Assembly (NCBI GenBank): GCA_951812925.1
Contig: OX638368.1
Span: 24,305,187-24,369,186 of the forward strand
Direction: 5' to 3'
DNA length: 64,000 bases
Source of the DNA: Calliopum simillimum
Taxonomy: Eukaryota; Arthropoda; Insecta; Diptera; Lauxaniidae
Of the stretch, positions 24,094-35,476 are shown one piece after another. The notes under the pieces are model-generated. The model was not told the DNA's origin, made no database searches, and worked only from the letters and a program-made list of their open reading frames with translations. The position numbers and the translations under genes were made by a program. The number at the start of each line of letters is the position of its first letter. Within the stretch, counting starts at the first letter, position 1.

Positions 24094-27000
24094 CTGAATT
24101 AATAGAGAGAATAAATATAAGATACAAAAATAAAAAAATTTAATAAACAATCACTTACCAGTTATAATCATTGCTGCGCCGGACATAAGTGCACTCCAGA
24201 AATTCATCGCTAACATCATTTGTTGACCTGTTGGTGAGCTTGATGCACGCATGCGATCTTGTACTGCACCAGTTAGTCCATCCATAGCGAGACTTAATAC
24301 AAGTAACAATTCGCCTAAGCCGATATTCTCCGATGCCGCCGTATTTGTACGCCCTTCCTTGTACATAAAGAGTATAACACCCAAAACAATAGTAAATACA
24401 CAAACGTAACGTGTCCAGGCATATGATTTACGCCCCAATAGTACGCCGAGTAATAAAACTGGTATTGGTTTGGCTGATTTGCCTACCACTTGTGTAGGAT
24501 AGGGCACCCAACGTAAGGCCATATTGGATGATATCATAGCAAGAAGGTAAGTAAGTGCGCTAACAGCATAATAACCTGTGTGGGTGGTGTCTTCTTTTGC
24601 TGGATTTACGGTGAGCATACCTAAATTTGTTGTATAAATTAAAATAAAAACCAAAATGTATTAGATTTTATAGTCAATACCATCACTTTTACGCAATATC
24701 AATTATTATCTGCTTCTATATTGTGGAGACTTTGGTGCCATTTATCAAACTTATTAAATTTTTGGTCTACTTTACCTCTAAAACCATGCATATATAAACT
24801 TTTCAGATATCCTAACCTAATCAGTTAATAAAAAAGTGTAAACGTTTCCTCGTTATTTCAGTTTACGATATTTCGAAGGAAAAAAGAGATATTGATATGA
24901 TTTAAATTGGGTTTTGAAGAAAAAGACTGGTTCTTTTAACTACCAACAAATCACTGTTTATGGCTGAGAGCTAACTTGTTGTGTTCCTTCAAAAATAGCA
25001 TAAAACTATGTTTTTTGCACTTTGAGGTAAGGGGTCCTATAATTGGTCACAAAATTGACGGATTTAAAATAAAAAACTGAACTATTCTTATTAATGTTTA
25101 GTTTTTTTTTTTTTTTCTTTTTTTGAACTCGAAATATGTACAATGTACATAAATGAAATGTCTTTTTGGTATTAACTTTTTTTTTCGTGCAGCTACATTT
25201 TTGAAAAGTCTAGTTTTTGACGAAGTTTTATTCAAATCTGCATTTTGATATGGCAACACTTCCAAATAACGCGTTATCGATATTTTGAGCATTTGTTTCC
25301 GCTCTACGTAGAGCTGGTAAACAATCGATGTTCGCGACCATCGATGTTTTTAAAGCAAAACATCGGTATTATTGATGTATTTAGCGAAGTAAAAATTCCA
25401 GTACTTTTAGTAAAAAAAATTTAATTGATATTTATGAAGTTTGTTCAAGAATAGTAATTTATCTAAAATAGAAGGTCTTTGCTCACAGCCTAAGATACGA
25501 AAAAGGAACTACAGAACTTTTCTGAAATACGATACACAGTGGGCTCCTACGTGTTTTGAGTTTGACTTTGTTGACGACAAAATCGGGGTATGAGGATGTG
25601 TTCGTACACATTTCAGGATTATAAAACTGCTTCAAGTAAAATCGGAGATGATCGGTTTCGTAAGTTACAACCAATTACATGTTTTTTTCTTTTCTTTCTT
25701 AAACAGTTATTATTACCGCCCAGAAAGAACCGTATGAAGGAAAAAATGTCAAGCAACATTTACACTACATTGTCCTCTCCTCAACATTTGTTTTTAAAAT
25801 GTCCATCCCTTATCTCAACCTCCTAGGGGCTCTCATACAAATTTACCTGAAAATGTAAACTTTATTGAAAACTCCCTTAGGGAATGGAAATATGGGGCAC
25901 ATATGTTCCAGGAAATACTGCGGAGAGGAAAGTAATAGGGGTTGGTTAACATTTTTTTTTTTTTTCACCCCAGGCACCCCTGGGCACCAGGTCACTTATT
26001 GTAACGAAAAACAATATGAGCCTATTTTATATCTTACTTTGAAGATTGAGAATAGTACTAAATAATTCAATTAATATAAAATAGCATAACAATTTCATTC
26101 GTCCTATACTTAACCCCAAATATAGGGGAAAACCGATTTTTAGCCCTTTTTCAACTTTTAAGGTTAAGATATCTTGGAAAAAACAAAAGATATTGATATA
26201 ATTCAAATTGAGTTTTAAAGAAAAATAATGGATCTTTAATTCTCTGTATCAGGTTTTATGACATACAATCATCTGGTCTAATTATATATCATCAAAAATT
26301 AAGAAAAATCGTCATTAATTTTTTTTGTGTAAGGATGTCTTAAAAACTATATGCGATAGAGCAATTCTGTGACCGGATTCAGATTTATAATTGGCAAATC
26401 CATTACAAATGACAATTTTTCCTTTAATTTCTTGTTCTTTTTAAAGGCTATGGGCCAATTTATAAAAAATGAATTTTTTTTTACAAAATTGCAAAGAACT
26501 ACAAATGGTTTGATTTCAGAACCCTGTTTTTTAGATTCCATTAGTGCTCGCGAGAAATTTTACATCATTTCGTGTTGAATCCATGACATTTTGATTTAAA
26601 CTTTTTTGTTACTGTACAGTAGAAAATAAAAAACCTTGTAATTGGCTGTAACTTACGAAACCGATCAGCTCCGATTTTACTTGAAGCGGTTTTATAATCC
26701 AGAAAGGAGTACGAACACATCCCCATACCACGATTTTGTCGTCAACAAAGTCAAACTCAAAACACGTAGGAGCCCACTGTGGATAAACGAGTTAAGAAAC
26801 AAAAAACTTTTATTTCTAATAAGTTTTTTTGTGTAGATTTCTGTAAGAAAAATTCATCCTAAATTTGCAGTTTCACTTCCTTCAATACATGTGAAGGAAG
26901 TGAAAAAAGTGGGCGTGACACTTATCTAATTACGTCCATTTTTCGGCCAGTATTCATGTTTGGTATCTACCTACCAAATTTCACACAAAAAGCTAGTAAG

Positions 27001-28640
27001 CTTTACGAGATATAATATTTATGATGGAAGATATGGTCCCTTTGCTTAAAGGGGTAGGATTTAGGGGTAACACCCTTTTTATAAGTATTTTTAATTTGAT
27101 TATCTACCTTAAATCGGTTGTAAAAATTCAGAACATAATATGATATTTTCTAAGCACCGAATCACAACACAAAGGTAAAAACGGATAAAATTTACCCAAT
27201 CTCTTAGCTTAAGCTTTCCTATAAATGTTGGTCAGTGAATTTAGGCCGTTTTTCTTGTGAAGGATCACATCTTAATATTATGAATTAGAAGAATTATGTT
27301 CCTTCCAGTACATCAAATTAACGCTTTCTTTTCATTCGTTGGCGTTTCGAAATATTAACGTAGGATTATTATGCCTTTCATTAAGTGCTGAACAGAAATT
27401 GACGTGTCCACCATTAAATCATTTGCTGACTTATTCAGTTTTTTTTTTTTGCATATTTTTGTTTTGTCTTTAAATGGTGGAAAAATGATCAATTTGACTA
27501 ATCTAGTTTGGTAAGGCTTATTAGAAAACAATCGATTGTGGGAAAAAATATCGATGGTATTAACTTTTTGAAAACGATACTATCGATAATGCAATCGATT
27601 GTTTTCCAGCTCTAGCTCCAAGGAAGTTATTGTAATACTTTTCGAAGTGAACACTCAGTGCAATTGTTGCAAGTGTTTTAATTTAAAATCATCTGCGGAA
27701 CATATCTCACTATAACCAATATCGCTGCTAGCACCAGGAACAATTAACGCAATTCCAAATTGATTCTTTTGGTATTTTGCTGTGAATTCAAACCTGTCGA
27801 ATCAAAATCACAGAAGTGCAAATTTTGCAGGGAATTTAGATAGATCTCAATGACATACCCAAAAAATCAAGGTATGCTTAAAACAGAAACAATTGATTCA
27901 TATCCCAACGGGAAACGGAAGCGCATTGAAACGACTTAGTTGCGCTTCTAGGGAAGCAAGAACTGCTTCCAGTGCTGATCTCACTGCTTATCTTTTTTAA
28001 CACAGCATTTCTTAGCGGAAATGCACACATTTGGAAGCATATGATACGCTTCCGTGGAAGTTTTTCAAAATTTTAAGTTCCATTTCACAGAAATTACTTT
28101 TTTTCTGAAACTTTTGGTAGATTTCTTAACTTTTATAAGAAATAAAAAAATAGAATTTGAAAATTTTTTTATGCTACCAGAGATGTGCTTCTATTGTGCT
28201 CTTTTGGGAAGCAGCTTCATTTCTTCCCGTTGGGATGTTAATGTTGATGCAGCCTATGCTTCACCAAAATACTGATCCCAAATTGGTTAAATTACAGAAT
28301 AATAGAACTTGCGTGCTTCCTGTAATCAAATACATGGCGGCAGACTGGTAATTTGCATACTGCCAAGTCAAAAACTAACGCTTTATTTAAACTATGTTAT
28401 TCCCTAGATCCTCCCGCCCTGCAACTATAACTTACCTTTAGCAAATATAAAATTGCACAAGCACTGCACCCAAACAAGTGCTAGCGCATAGGTAAAACGT
28501 TCACCGACGGTACCATCATCATTCGCGATATCACCATAGCGACCCCGTGTAATCTTCTCTTGTACGATGCCAAAGAGGAAGTAGCAAAAGAAAATTCCAA
28601 CAGCAAAAATTAGAAAACGACTCTTCTCCGGCAAATGCAT
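23750..28640 (-). CDS. meigo: SLC35B1-type ER nucleotide(-sugar) transporter, full gene (join of 3 exons)
   Basis: The coding sequence joins 28640-28436, 24620-24159 and 24093-23750 on the minus strand: 1011 nt, 336 residues plus stop, in frame, with GT-AG introns that are both phase 1 (each splits a Gly codon). The length fits the SLC35B1 family. Visible landmarks are an N-terminal membrane segment followed by QEKITRGRYG (about residues 10-36), the block YPTQVVGKSAKPIPVLLLGV, the MDGLTGAVQDRMR block and GPLACSVVTTTRKFFTVL near the C-terminus. I count roughly 8-10 hydrophobic segments. Family knowledge: SLC35B1 proteins sit in the ER membrane and exchange nucleotides or nucleotide sugars (human SLC35B1 is reported as an ATP/ADP exchanger); Drosophila meigo acts in ER homeostasis and dendrite targeting. 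The C-terminus is lysine-rich and ends KKKLLS. The start is the first ATG of the open frame, and its MHLPEKSRFL N-terminus lies just before the first membrane segment. Confidence 0.92.
24159..24620 (-). CDS. meigo: meigo exon 2 (central membrane domain)
   Basis: The acceptor is AATTTAG at 24621; the donor is GTAAGT at 24158. The exon encodes about 154 residues, including YYAVSALTYLLAMISSNMAL, WVPYPTQVVGKSAKPIPVLL, the FMYKEG turn and MDGLTGAVQDRMR, all characteristic of the SLC35B1 branch. The short second intron (24158-24094, 65 bp) is typical of flies. Confidence 0.92.
25535..26781. mobile_element. TIR element with CACAGTG ends, nested in the hAT-like element
   Basis: Inverted repeats start CACAGTGGGCTCCTACGTGT on both sides, are almost perfect for about 57 bp and recognisable for about 140 bp (25535-25675, 26640-26781). 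GATA flanks each end (25531-25534, 26782-26785), a likely 4-bp target duplication. Interior about 1 kb without a coding frame of note. Confidence 0.7.
27529..27604. repeat. 76-bp imperfect palindrome with ATCGAT and TATCGATA words
   Basis: GAAAACAATCGATTG near its left end is mirrored by CAATCGATTGTTTTCC at its right end, with TATCGATGGTAT / ATACTATCGATA inside. It lies at the right end of the hAT-like element. TATCGATA is the DRE core word of Drosophila promoters. Confidence 0.6.
27904..28234. mobile_element. 331-bp MITE, ends CCCAACGGGAA
   Basis: CCCAACGGGAAACGGAAGCG at the left is mirrored by TTCTTCCCGTTGGG at the right, flanked by AT on both sides. Several GGAAGC/GCTTCC words lie inside. 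It is related by its ends to the element at 29991-31275. It sits in meigo intron 1, about 200 bp from exon 1. Confidence 0.6.
28436..28640 (-). CDS. meigo: meigo exon 1 (start codon, residues 1-68)
   Basis: It holds the initiator ATG at 28640 and the first two membrane segments around the conserved ITRGRYG and GERFTYALAL blocks. It ends FAK-G with donor GTAAGT at 28435. The phase-1 G joins the GT of exon 2 to restore a Gly codon. Intron 1 (28435-24621, about 3.8 kb) is filled with mobile elements. Confidence 0.9.
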
Positions 28641-28849
28641 GATTTGTGCTATGCGCTTTATATAGGATTGACAGGATTTTAGTTTCTTTCGTTTAATTGG
28701 AGTACATGTGCACGTTCCGTTTAACTGTGCGGTCTAAAAACTTCTTCACTTCTCAATATTTTTTTATGCCAACAACATAGTTTTTTTTTTTAAATATTTA
28801 TCTCTAGCAAAATCAACGGAATTGACAAAATTTAGCGTCAAATTACACG

Positions 28850-28965
28850 TCAGTGACTTTTGGTCAACAAAAACGAAATGTCAAAAACAGCTGTTTGTGT
28901 TTGACAGTGATGCGTTGTCATTTGTAGCGCGACATCGGGCGTTGAATAGTCAAAGCCATATAAAT
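28850..28965 (-). promoter_or_regulatory. candidate meigo promoter region
   Basis: About 210-320 bp upstream of the meigo ATG lies a less AT-rich stretch with the palindromic E-box AACAGCTGTT (28886-28895) and several GCGC/CG words. CAGCTG-type E-boxes are one of the recurring core-promoter words of constitutive fly genes (established knowledge). No TATA box or initiator decides the start site here. The foldback MITE at 28968 begins immediately upstream. Confidence 0.25.
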
Positions 28966-28967
28966 TG

Positions 28968-29550
28968 CAGGGCTGCAATAAAAAAAAAAAATTATTAGGC
29001 CTGTTCCGTAATCCGTGTGTTTTCAATTGCTTTTCATTTAGAAGGCTTTTTGATGAAAATGGTGAGTCACACAATAAGAAGTATTATAATACATTTTGCG
29101 GAGCATTACAAGCTCTACAAATAATGTTGATTTGCATTAACGAAAAAGTAACCGTTTCGGAAATATTCTTAAAAAACTGCAAAAAGTCGAAAAATTCGAC
29201 TTTATCGAATATTTCCGAAACAGTTACTTTTTCGTAAATATTAATCAATATTATTTGTAGAACATGTAATTCTCCACAAAAAAAAATCCTAATACTTTTC
29301 ATCGAGTGACTCACCATTTTCATCTAAAAGCCTTAATGAAAAGTAACGGAAACCACACGAATTGCGGAACAGGGCTGTATCAAATATTTCCGAAACGGTT
29401 ACTTTTTCTTATATAAATCAATATTATTTGTAGAAACTGTAATTCTGTACAAAAACATTCTAATACTTTTTATCGTGTAACTCACCATTTTCATCAAAAG
29501 CCTTTTAAGTGAAAAGTAATTGAAACCACGCGGAGTACGAAACAGCCCTG
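28968..29550. mobile_element. 583-bp foldback MITE upstream of meigo, with a third arm copy
   Basis: It begins CAGGGCTG and ends CAGCCCTG. Arms at about 29003-29190 and 29205-29378 form a near-palindrome around AAAAAGTCGAAAAATTCGAC; a further copy of the right arm follows at about 29380-29550. Shared words include GATGAAAATGGTGAGT and TAACCGTTTCGGAAATATT. Open frames here are mirror by-products. Confidence 0.65.
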
Positions 29551-29559
29551 TATGTCTGA

Positions 29560-29840
29560 GATTTACATTTTCTAAATAAATGAACAGCCAGTTCTTATCG
29601 AAATCGGGTATGACAAATTCAGTGGAACTTCGCTCCCAAGTCTCCAAAAAATTCTCTATGAAGGAAATAAACGTCATGTAAAATTTGATCCATTTCAGAG
29701 AACATTTTGTGGTCATTAATATGGAAAAAATCTTTGTTTAAATTTAAACTGGTTAACTTGTCAAATGGATTTTTAGACGCTTAATTAGAATCTTCAATTT
29801 ATTTCTCCGTAAGTTTTGTAGTTTTGAAGATATTGTGTAT
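29560..29840. repeat. dispersed repeat, inverted partner of about 41000-41235
   Basis: Shared in reverse complement are CTTCAATTTATTTCTC, AGTTTTGAAGATATTG and the CCATTTCAGAGAACATTT sentence. The two copies are diverged. Confidence 0.5.
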
Positions 29841-30314
29841 CAAGGTAGAAGATTAAGATACAAAATGGAATGGCCAATATCTCCAAAATTACAGAAAAAT
29901 TTTAAGGTGTTTTACATAAACACAACGAACAATACGCTTTAACCAACAATGCATCTGATACATCATTGTATAAGTAATAGCTAATAATTACCCAACAGAA
30001 AATTTCAATGCGCATCCCCAAGATGCAATAGCGGTGCGCGTCCTTCTCTCATCTTAAGAGCTGATTTGTATGCGCATATTTTCTGCGCTATAGGTAGGCA
30101 ATAGGCAGCGCTTCCTTCTCGCATCTAAAGAGCTGATGTTGATGCGCATATTTTCTGCGCTATAGGAAGGCAATAGGCAGCTTTATTGTTTTGTTTGTTT
30201 TTTTTTTAAATATTTTTTATTGTCATCCAAAAAGTATCTAAAGAGCATTTCTGGTAGCGAGAACGAAGCGCTTTCAGTCACAAAAGTTTTTCAACCTGCA
30301 ATTTTTCATTTATA

Positions 30315-30950
30315 ACACAGTCCTGCGACGAAAAAAAGTATGAGATCAGAGTAAGTGATTTTTATAGATTTTTGCTCGCTGAATCCGAATATGACCTCCG
30401 ATTTGCTCCGTCACGTCAGAGATCCGAGTTATCCTTGATTTAAAGTGCAGAAAACGCTATTTTCAGACATATGGCGAACATCCTGAAAGTAGTTTAGTTT
30501 ACTTTTGACAGCTGCATTAAATAGTCCTAAGCTTCGTCTTTAAAGTTTACTTTTATTTTTTCCAATTGAATCATTAGTTTCCGAGTTATCATCCATTGAA
30601 GTAAAGGTATACAAATTGAATATAGTCCTTTACAGGTTTTATCGATAACTTTAATTCAATCGATGATATCTCGGAAACTAATGATTCAATTGAAAAAGTT
30701 AAAAGTAAGCTTTAAAGACGAAGCTCAGGGCTATTTAATGCCGCTGTCAAAAGTAAACAAGACTACTTTCAGGATGTACGCCATATGTCTGAAAATAGCG
30801 TTTTCTGCACTTAAAATCAAGGATAACTCGGATCTCTGACGTGATGGAGCAAATCGGAGGTCATATTCGGATTCAGCGAGCAAAAATCTATAAAAATCAC
30901 TTACTCTCATTTCATACTTTTTTAACTTTTTGAAAAACGGAGGACTGTGT
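30315..30950. mobile_element. 636-bp near-perfect palindrome (foldback), ends ACACAGTCCT
   Basis: Arms meet near 30633. Mirrored words include CGGATCTCTGACGTGA / TCACGTCAGAGATCCG and CAGAAAACGCTATTTTCAGA, with AGGACTGTGT closing the right end. No coding sequence. Confidence 0.75.
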
Positions 30951-31024
30951 AAAATAAAAATAGTTACAGTTACATCAAAATGATGAATCTTTGTTTTTTA
31001 AATATTTTTATTGTCATCCAAAAA

Positions 31025-31175
31025 GCATCCAAAGAGCATTTCTGAATGCGAGAGCGATGCGCTTCCAATGAGCATTTTTGAATGCGAGAGCGATGCGCAT
31101 CCAAACAGCATTTCTGGATGCCAGAACGATGCGCATCCAAAGAGCATTTCTGGTAGCGAGAACGAAGCGCTTCCT
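31025..31175. repeat. 36-bp tandem array, about four copies
   Basis: The unit reads roughly TCCAA(A/T)GAGCATTTCTGAAT plus GCGAGAGCGATGCGCA. Because 36 is a multiple of three, frames stay open on both strands (31011-31349 + and 31264-30998 -), giving 12-residue repeats that I do not regard as a protein. Confidence 0.75.
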
Positions 31176-31714
31176 TCCAATGACATGACAATGTTAATTT
31201 CAGCGCTTTTGGAAGCGAGAGAGATGCGCTTCACTGCTGCTTTAGAGCGCTCGATGCACTCCATTCCCCATTGGGTAGGTTTTACTTTTTCGGGAGATAG
31301 CCAAACACAAGCAACATTCCAAGCAATTAAAAATCTTCAACTAGGATAGGATATTTTGAAGCGCAAAGGCTTCTTTGAGTTTGTTAACATTGTGGTTTAC
31401 AAGTACACTTGTACGGAATGTTATGAGTTTTCTACATGCAGGCGTTTGGTGGAACGTTTTTCGATGGTTGCCGGAATTCTCTGTATATCGTGTCTATGCA
31501 GTAGGGTTTTTTAAGAGGTGTTTTCACCGGAGTCGGAACCAAATATTTTAAATTTGATTTTTTGGAGTCGGAAATGGAGTCGAAGATAAAAAGAGAGAGC
31601 AAACAAACGTTAGAGATTTCCCGAAGCAAAATTTTTGAATTCAAACTTTTTTGTGCAGCGACACATTTTTTCGACGCTTCTTGTAAAAGTCCTATTATAT
31701 CTCGCAAGCTATAA

Positions 31715-31960
31715 AAGCTAAAATACATGAAATTTGGTAGTTAGGTGCCGAACGTAAATATTAAACACTGGTCACAAAGTGGGCGTTATCAAAAGAATTC
31801 CACGCCCACTTTTTAACGATTGAAAATTTTAACACGTTATATCTCGCAAACTATACAGGCTATTTAATAAAATTTGGTAGGTAGGTGTCGAAAAAGGTCA
31901 ATGAATGGACGTTAATAGTTTAGTTCCACGCCCACTTTTGAAATAAAAGTTTCACTTCCT
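31715..31960. repeat. tandem duplication with CCACGCCCACTTTT boxes
   Basis: Two units about 135-140 bp apart, each with TATATCTCGCAA(G/A)CTAT, AAATTTGGTAG and a CCACGCCCACTTTT box. Part of the family of GGGCGTGG-box repeats in this window. Confidence 0.6.
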
Positions 31961-31988
31961 TCAGGAATACTGATTAGCACGCCTAATT

Positions 31989-32573
31989 TTATACCCTACA
32001 CCTAGGGTATACTCACTTGTCCTTTCGTTTGTAACGCAGAGACGGAGGTGTGGCAGGTATGAAAAAGTATATATATTCTTGATCAGCGTCACCTCCTGAG
32101 TCGACATATCCGTTTGTCTATCTGGATGTTTGTCTGTCCGTTGAAATAATTTTAATATTTTTTGGGAGCAAGATAATTCGATGAAATTCGGTACATTGTC
32201 CTTGTCGTCAAAGTTAGCTCGACACATTGAAAATGAGCGAAATCGATCAACGGACACGCTTACCGCCCATACGAAAAATATATTTAAAATGCAACTTTAG
32301 GAGTATTTTTCACGACAATGCAACCATTATACATATAAATACTAAAGACGGTGAGCAAAATCTTGACGAAATTTGACACGAGGGCGTGGCACCTCCTATA
32401 TAAGCAAAAGCTTCGAAATACTATACTGAAAACGATTTTTGAGTTAATCCAACCAAATTTCACTCAGACAATGAGCACAGTAAGTGCAAGATTTGAGCAA
32501 AAAATTCGGACAAAAGGTCGTGGCACCTTTTGTACAGACAAAATTTTCAAAAAACTGCTGTGTAGGGTATATT
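31989..32573 (-). mobile_element. DINE-1-like element, copy 5 (reverse, 5'-truncated)
   Basis: Begins ATACCCTACACCTAGGG, carries the TATATATTCTTGATCAGCGT core and two box units, and stops at GTGTAGGGTATA. The GGCCTGGCC and ACTAGTAAGGGTGT parts of the head are missing. Confidence 0.65.
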
Positions 32574-33955
32574 CTCGCATTTGTCATCATTTCTTTTTTG
32601 TTTTAGGAATATCTGAAGTTTAAGATTATGCAATCATGTGTGTTATACATACCTCTCATGTGTTTAGCATTTATTTATTTAGCTATTGGTACGAGAATTT
32701 CAAGCAGCAAATTCTGTTTAGGCCTCATAGGGCTTTTAATACTATACATACGCGTTTTAATTTTCCAAACATCTGTTCCATAAACTCTAACTCAAAATAA
32801 TTTTTCCGCAGTTAATCAATCAAAGATCAAAAACATGCAAAGAAAATCAAATAATTTAAATATGTTAGGATTTGTCTATCGAAAAAATCTACGCTCAGTA
32901 TAAATCTACAACTTAATTACCGATAACCATCAGAATTAGCCTACGAAATACAATCTAATGCACCGATCTCTACAGAATGGAAAAAAACAAAAAACCGTTT
33001 ATGAAGTGCAAATAGGGTGAAATGCGGTCAACTTTTAGAGACTCACGAGACTGCACTGCATTTATTTTGATAAAAACATTTTGATTTCAAATAAATAGAA
33101 ATGAAAAAGAAAACAGAAATAAAAACAAAAATTGACATGAACTCATATTTTCCAAAACTTGTCGATATTTTTGCGCTTCACGCCATCGGAAGCAGTAAAT
33201 TGTAGTTGCCGCCGGAAGACCGGAAACAAATTATCTACTACTCGGCGGCATAGTCGTATGTGGCAAGGGTCAATTTGTTTTTTGTTTTACACCACCCCCA
33301 GTAGAATTTAATTGTTTTGTTCCTTTTTCAATTTCATTTTTGTATTATTATTTCTAAAAAACCTTGTATATGTGGTTGCATTGTTAGATATCAAAGAGTA
33401 GGTATCATTAGGGGTGGGGGATGACAAATCCAGGTGTTCAATAAATTTGTTCATTTCTGATAAGAACTCAATAAAAAAAAATTAATGATTATGGAATATT
33501 TGTATGTTTGTGCATACTTGAACATATATGCATGTATACATTAAGTATGTATTCGTGTTTGTATTAAACGTATAATTTTTAACCCTAGTTGACATTAATT
33601 TTTTCCGACCCTTTTTGTATTATTGCACAAGTGCAGCAGTAACATTCTACAAAATAAAATACTTTAAGTTACCGGGGCTTAGATAGTGTGATAAACTTAT
33701 AATTTTCTATTATTATTGTTAGTTTTTTTATTAGCATAAATTAATTTTCATAAAATTTTATACACCTCAAATTTTTTTCAATTTTCTAGTGATTAAGATG
33801 ATTCCTCATGTTTTATATTCCTGAAACTGGAATTTTATATTCTGTTAGCCAAAGCCTTATCATACTTTTTATAGATTTTATTTTTACCATTTGAACTTTA
33901 TCCATGTCATTAACAGCTCAAAATTTTCAATGTTGAATCTTTTTCATCATACATA
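32574..33955. other. no gene recognised
   Basis: AT-rich DNA without long frames or clear repeats. A slightly GC-richer patch at 33175-33260 (CGGAAGCAGTAAATTG...GCCGCCGG) was checked and has no coding pattern. Confidence 0.35.
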
Positions 33956-33959
33956 TGGG

Positions 33960-34380
33960 TGTAATCAATAAAAGTATGTTTCCACCGGAGATTTAAAATG
34001 AGATTAAGCCGCAACTCTTGTCTTGCACTCAATTCTTTCATAGGCCCAAAACCGTTCTGAGAAGTGAACAACAGCTTTAAAAATAACTTAATTCGGGAAT
34101 GGGAAGAGAACTGTCGATCGACCACTGGAGAGCCCAGGAAGGCATAAGACAAGCGAAACCGTATTAAGGTAGAAGCTGCTTTAAATCTCAGTAGAAAAGA
34201 TATAAAAACTTAAAGTGAAATAATGACAGCCCACTGTAAACTCAATTATCACCTAAAAAAGATGGGTTTGGTAGACGATGATTTCTGTAGACTCTGCTTT
34301 GAGAACTTGGAAACAGCGGGGAATGTGCTATGCACAACACTTAACGTCCTTGAATATAGTTAGACATCAGGCAACGCGGA
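33960..34380 (+). pseudogene. LINE C-terminal fragment (RNase H / Zn-knuckle end)
   Basis: Plus-strand frames give FLGPKPF, LIREWEENCRSTTGEPRKA, then TAHCKLNYHLKKMGLVDDDF and CRLCFENLETAGNVLC. This matches the C-terminal region of I/R1/Loa-type LINE polyproteins, where GHCKLxYH precedes a CxxC...C cluster. It is interrupted and truncated. Confidence 0.65.
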
Positions 34381-34659
34381 AAAAATTTGTTTACCTATAA
34401 CAGCTGTTTTCTCGAAAACTTACTTACGTACCCCTCTTTTTACAGAGCGGGTCACATATGATTGCGGGATACGTTTCTGTAAAGAATTAGGACAACAAAT
34501 TCTACCTCGGATTCGTATAGTCAATTTATCGTAAAGTGTTCATAGTGATAAAACGATGAAAAATTGCATATAAACCTATATCGTATCGCAATTTAGCCTC
34601 GTAGATCGATTCTGTGGATGAAAAAATTATGTTTTTACTCAAACATTTATAACTCGAGA

Positions 34660-35290
34660 AAAAAGTTGTTTACGCGAACATGCATAATCCCCAAAAGTAG
34701 GGATATATTTCCCGTGGCTGGCAACGCAATTTCATTGTTAAATTAAACAATGCCCCACTGCTCATAGCTGTCAAATTTCTTGCTTATTCTTCTTTAATTT
34801 TTCATTCGTTTATTAACCACCTTTGAAACAGCATTAGCTGTAGCATAAAAAATAAAAAGTTTAATTCTCATACTGAATAAAGTTTAATTGTAATTGTTTA
34901 GTCTAAAATCTAATACTCAATAAAGTTCATCATAACATTTGTGCACCAAAACAGCTTTGGTTTTCTTTCGTGTGGGCGCTACCCAATGTGGGTTTTTTCC
35001 TGTCTTACATCCCGTAGCTAAGCAGTGCTGAATTCTTTGGGACACCAGCGATACTCAGTGGATGAATTTGTACGACGTGCAGGCAATTCTCCGTGGAGGA
35101 ATTTATGTCAAGCAACGTACCGGCAAGGTGTTAAACTGTAGAGAGCCATACACAGCAACTCCTAATAAGTAGATTTTTGGTCAAGTACAAGTACAAAGTC
35201 ACCTTTGACATTTCTGCCACATTTCCCCAAAAAAAATAATTCTCTGGTTCCTGGTTTATAACTCAAGCCAGCGGCCAGAACAAAAGTTTT
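34660..35290 (+). repeat. LINE-associated repeat, partner of 48485-49080
   Basis: Both copies share AAACAATGCCCCACTGCTCA, TTCATTCGTTTATTAACCAC, CTTTGGGACACCAGC and TTTCTGGTTTATAACTCAAG-like words in the same order and orientation. It lies just 3' of a LINE fragment and ends at about 35290. Confidence 0.65.
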
Positions 35291-35470
35291 TAATCAAAAT
35301 TCTCATAGCATCAATTTTCAGAAGATTAAGTTTCCTACAAAAAAGATCTGAAATGCTCAATTAATTAAGTATTTGTAAAGGTACCTATGTTAGATTAAGA
35401 ATTATCATTACATACGTGTATGTAGCTTAAAAATATGAATGCAAGCTGATTTTTGTTTTAAAAGTTCTTA

Positions 35471-35476
35471 TTTATT
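35471..35476 (-). terminator. candidate polyadenylation signal of Fer1
   Basis: The first AATAAA on the minus strand after the Fer1 stop, about 320 nt downstream. The stretch 35300-35791 between it and the stop shows nothing but AT-rich sequence and is the likely 3' UTR. Confidence 0.3.

Larger units (their letters stand above)
25309..27614. mobile_element. hAT-like non-autonomous element in meigo intron 1
   Basis: The ends TAGAGCTGGTAAACAATCGA and (reverse complement) TAGAGCTGGAAAACAATCGA match except for one base. Flanking octamers GCTCTACG and GCTCCAAG agree at 6 of 8 positions and may be a decayed 8-bp target duplication. Both ends are crowded with ATCGAT words. No transposase is readable. 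It contains a second element at 25535-26781. Confidence 0.6.
29991..31275. mobile_element. TIR element (CCCAA... ends) with a 36-bp array and a nested palindrome
   Basis: The left end CCCAACAGAAAATTTCAATG and right end CATTCCCCATTGGG are diverged inverted repeats with TA on each flank. The interior holds a 72-bp direct duplication at about 30050-30180, the palindrome at 30315-30950 and a 36-bp tandem array at 31025-31175. A TATTTTTATTGTCATCCAAA sentence occurs on both sides of the palindrome (about 30210 and 31000). Confidence 0.55.

Noticed and set aside
28655..28667. TATATAAAG just upstream of the meigo ATG as a TATA box
   Set aside because: Only about 20-30 bp before the start codon, which would leave almost no 5' UTR.
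30998..31349. Open frames with 12-residue repeats on both strands
   Set aside because: A 36-bp tandem array keeps frames open automatically; the translations are low complexity and differ by frame.
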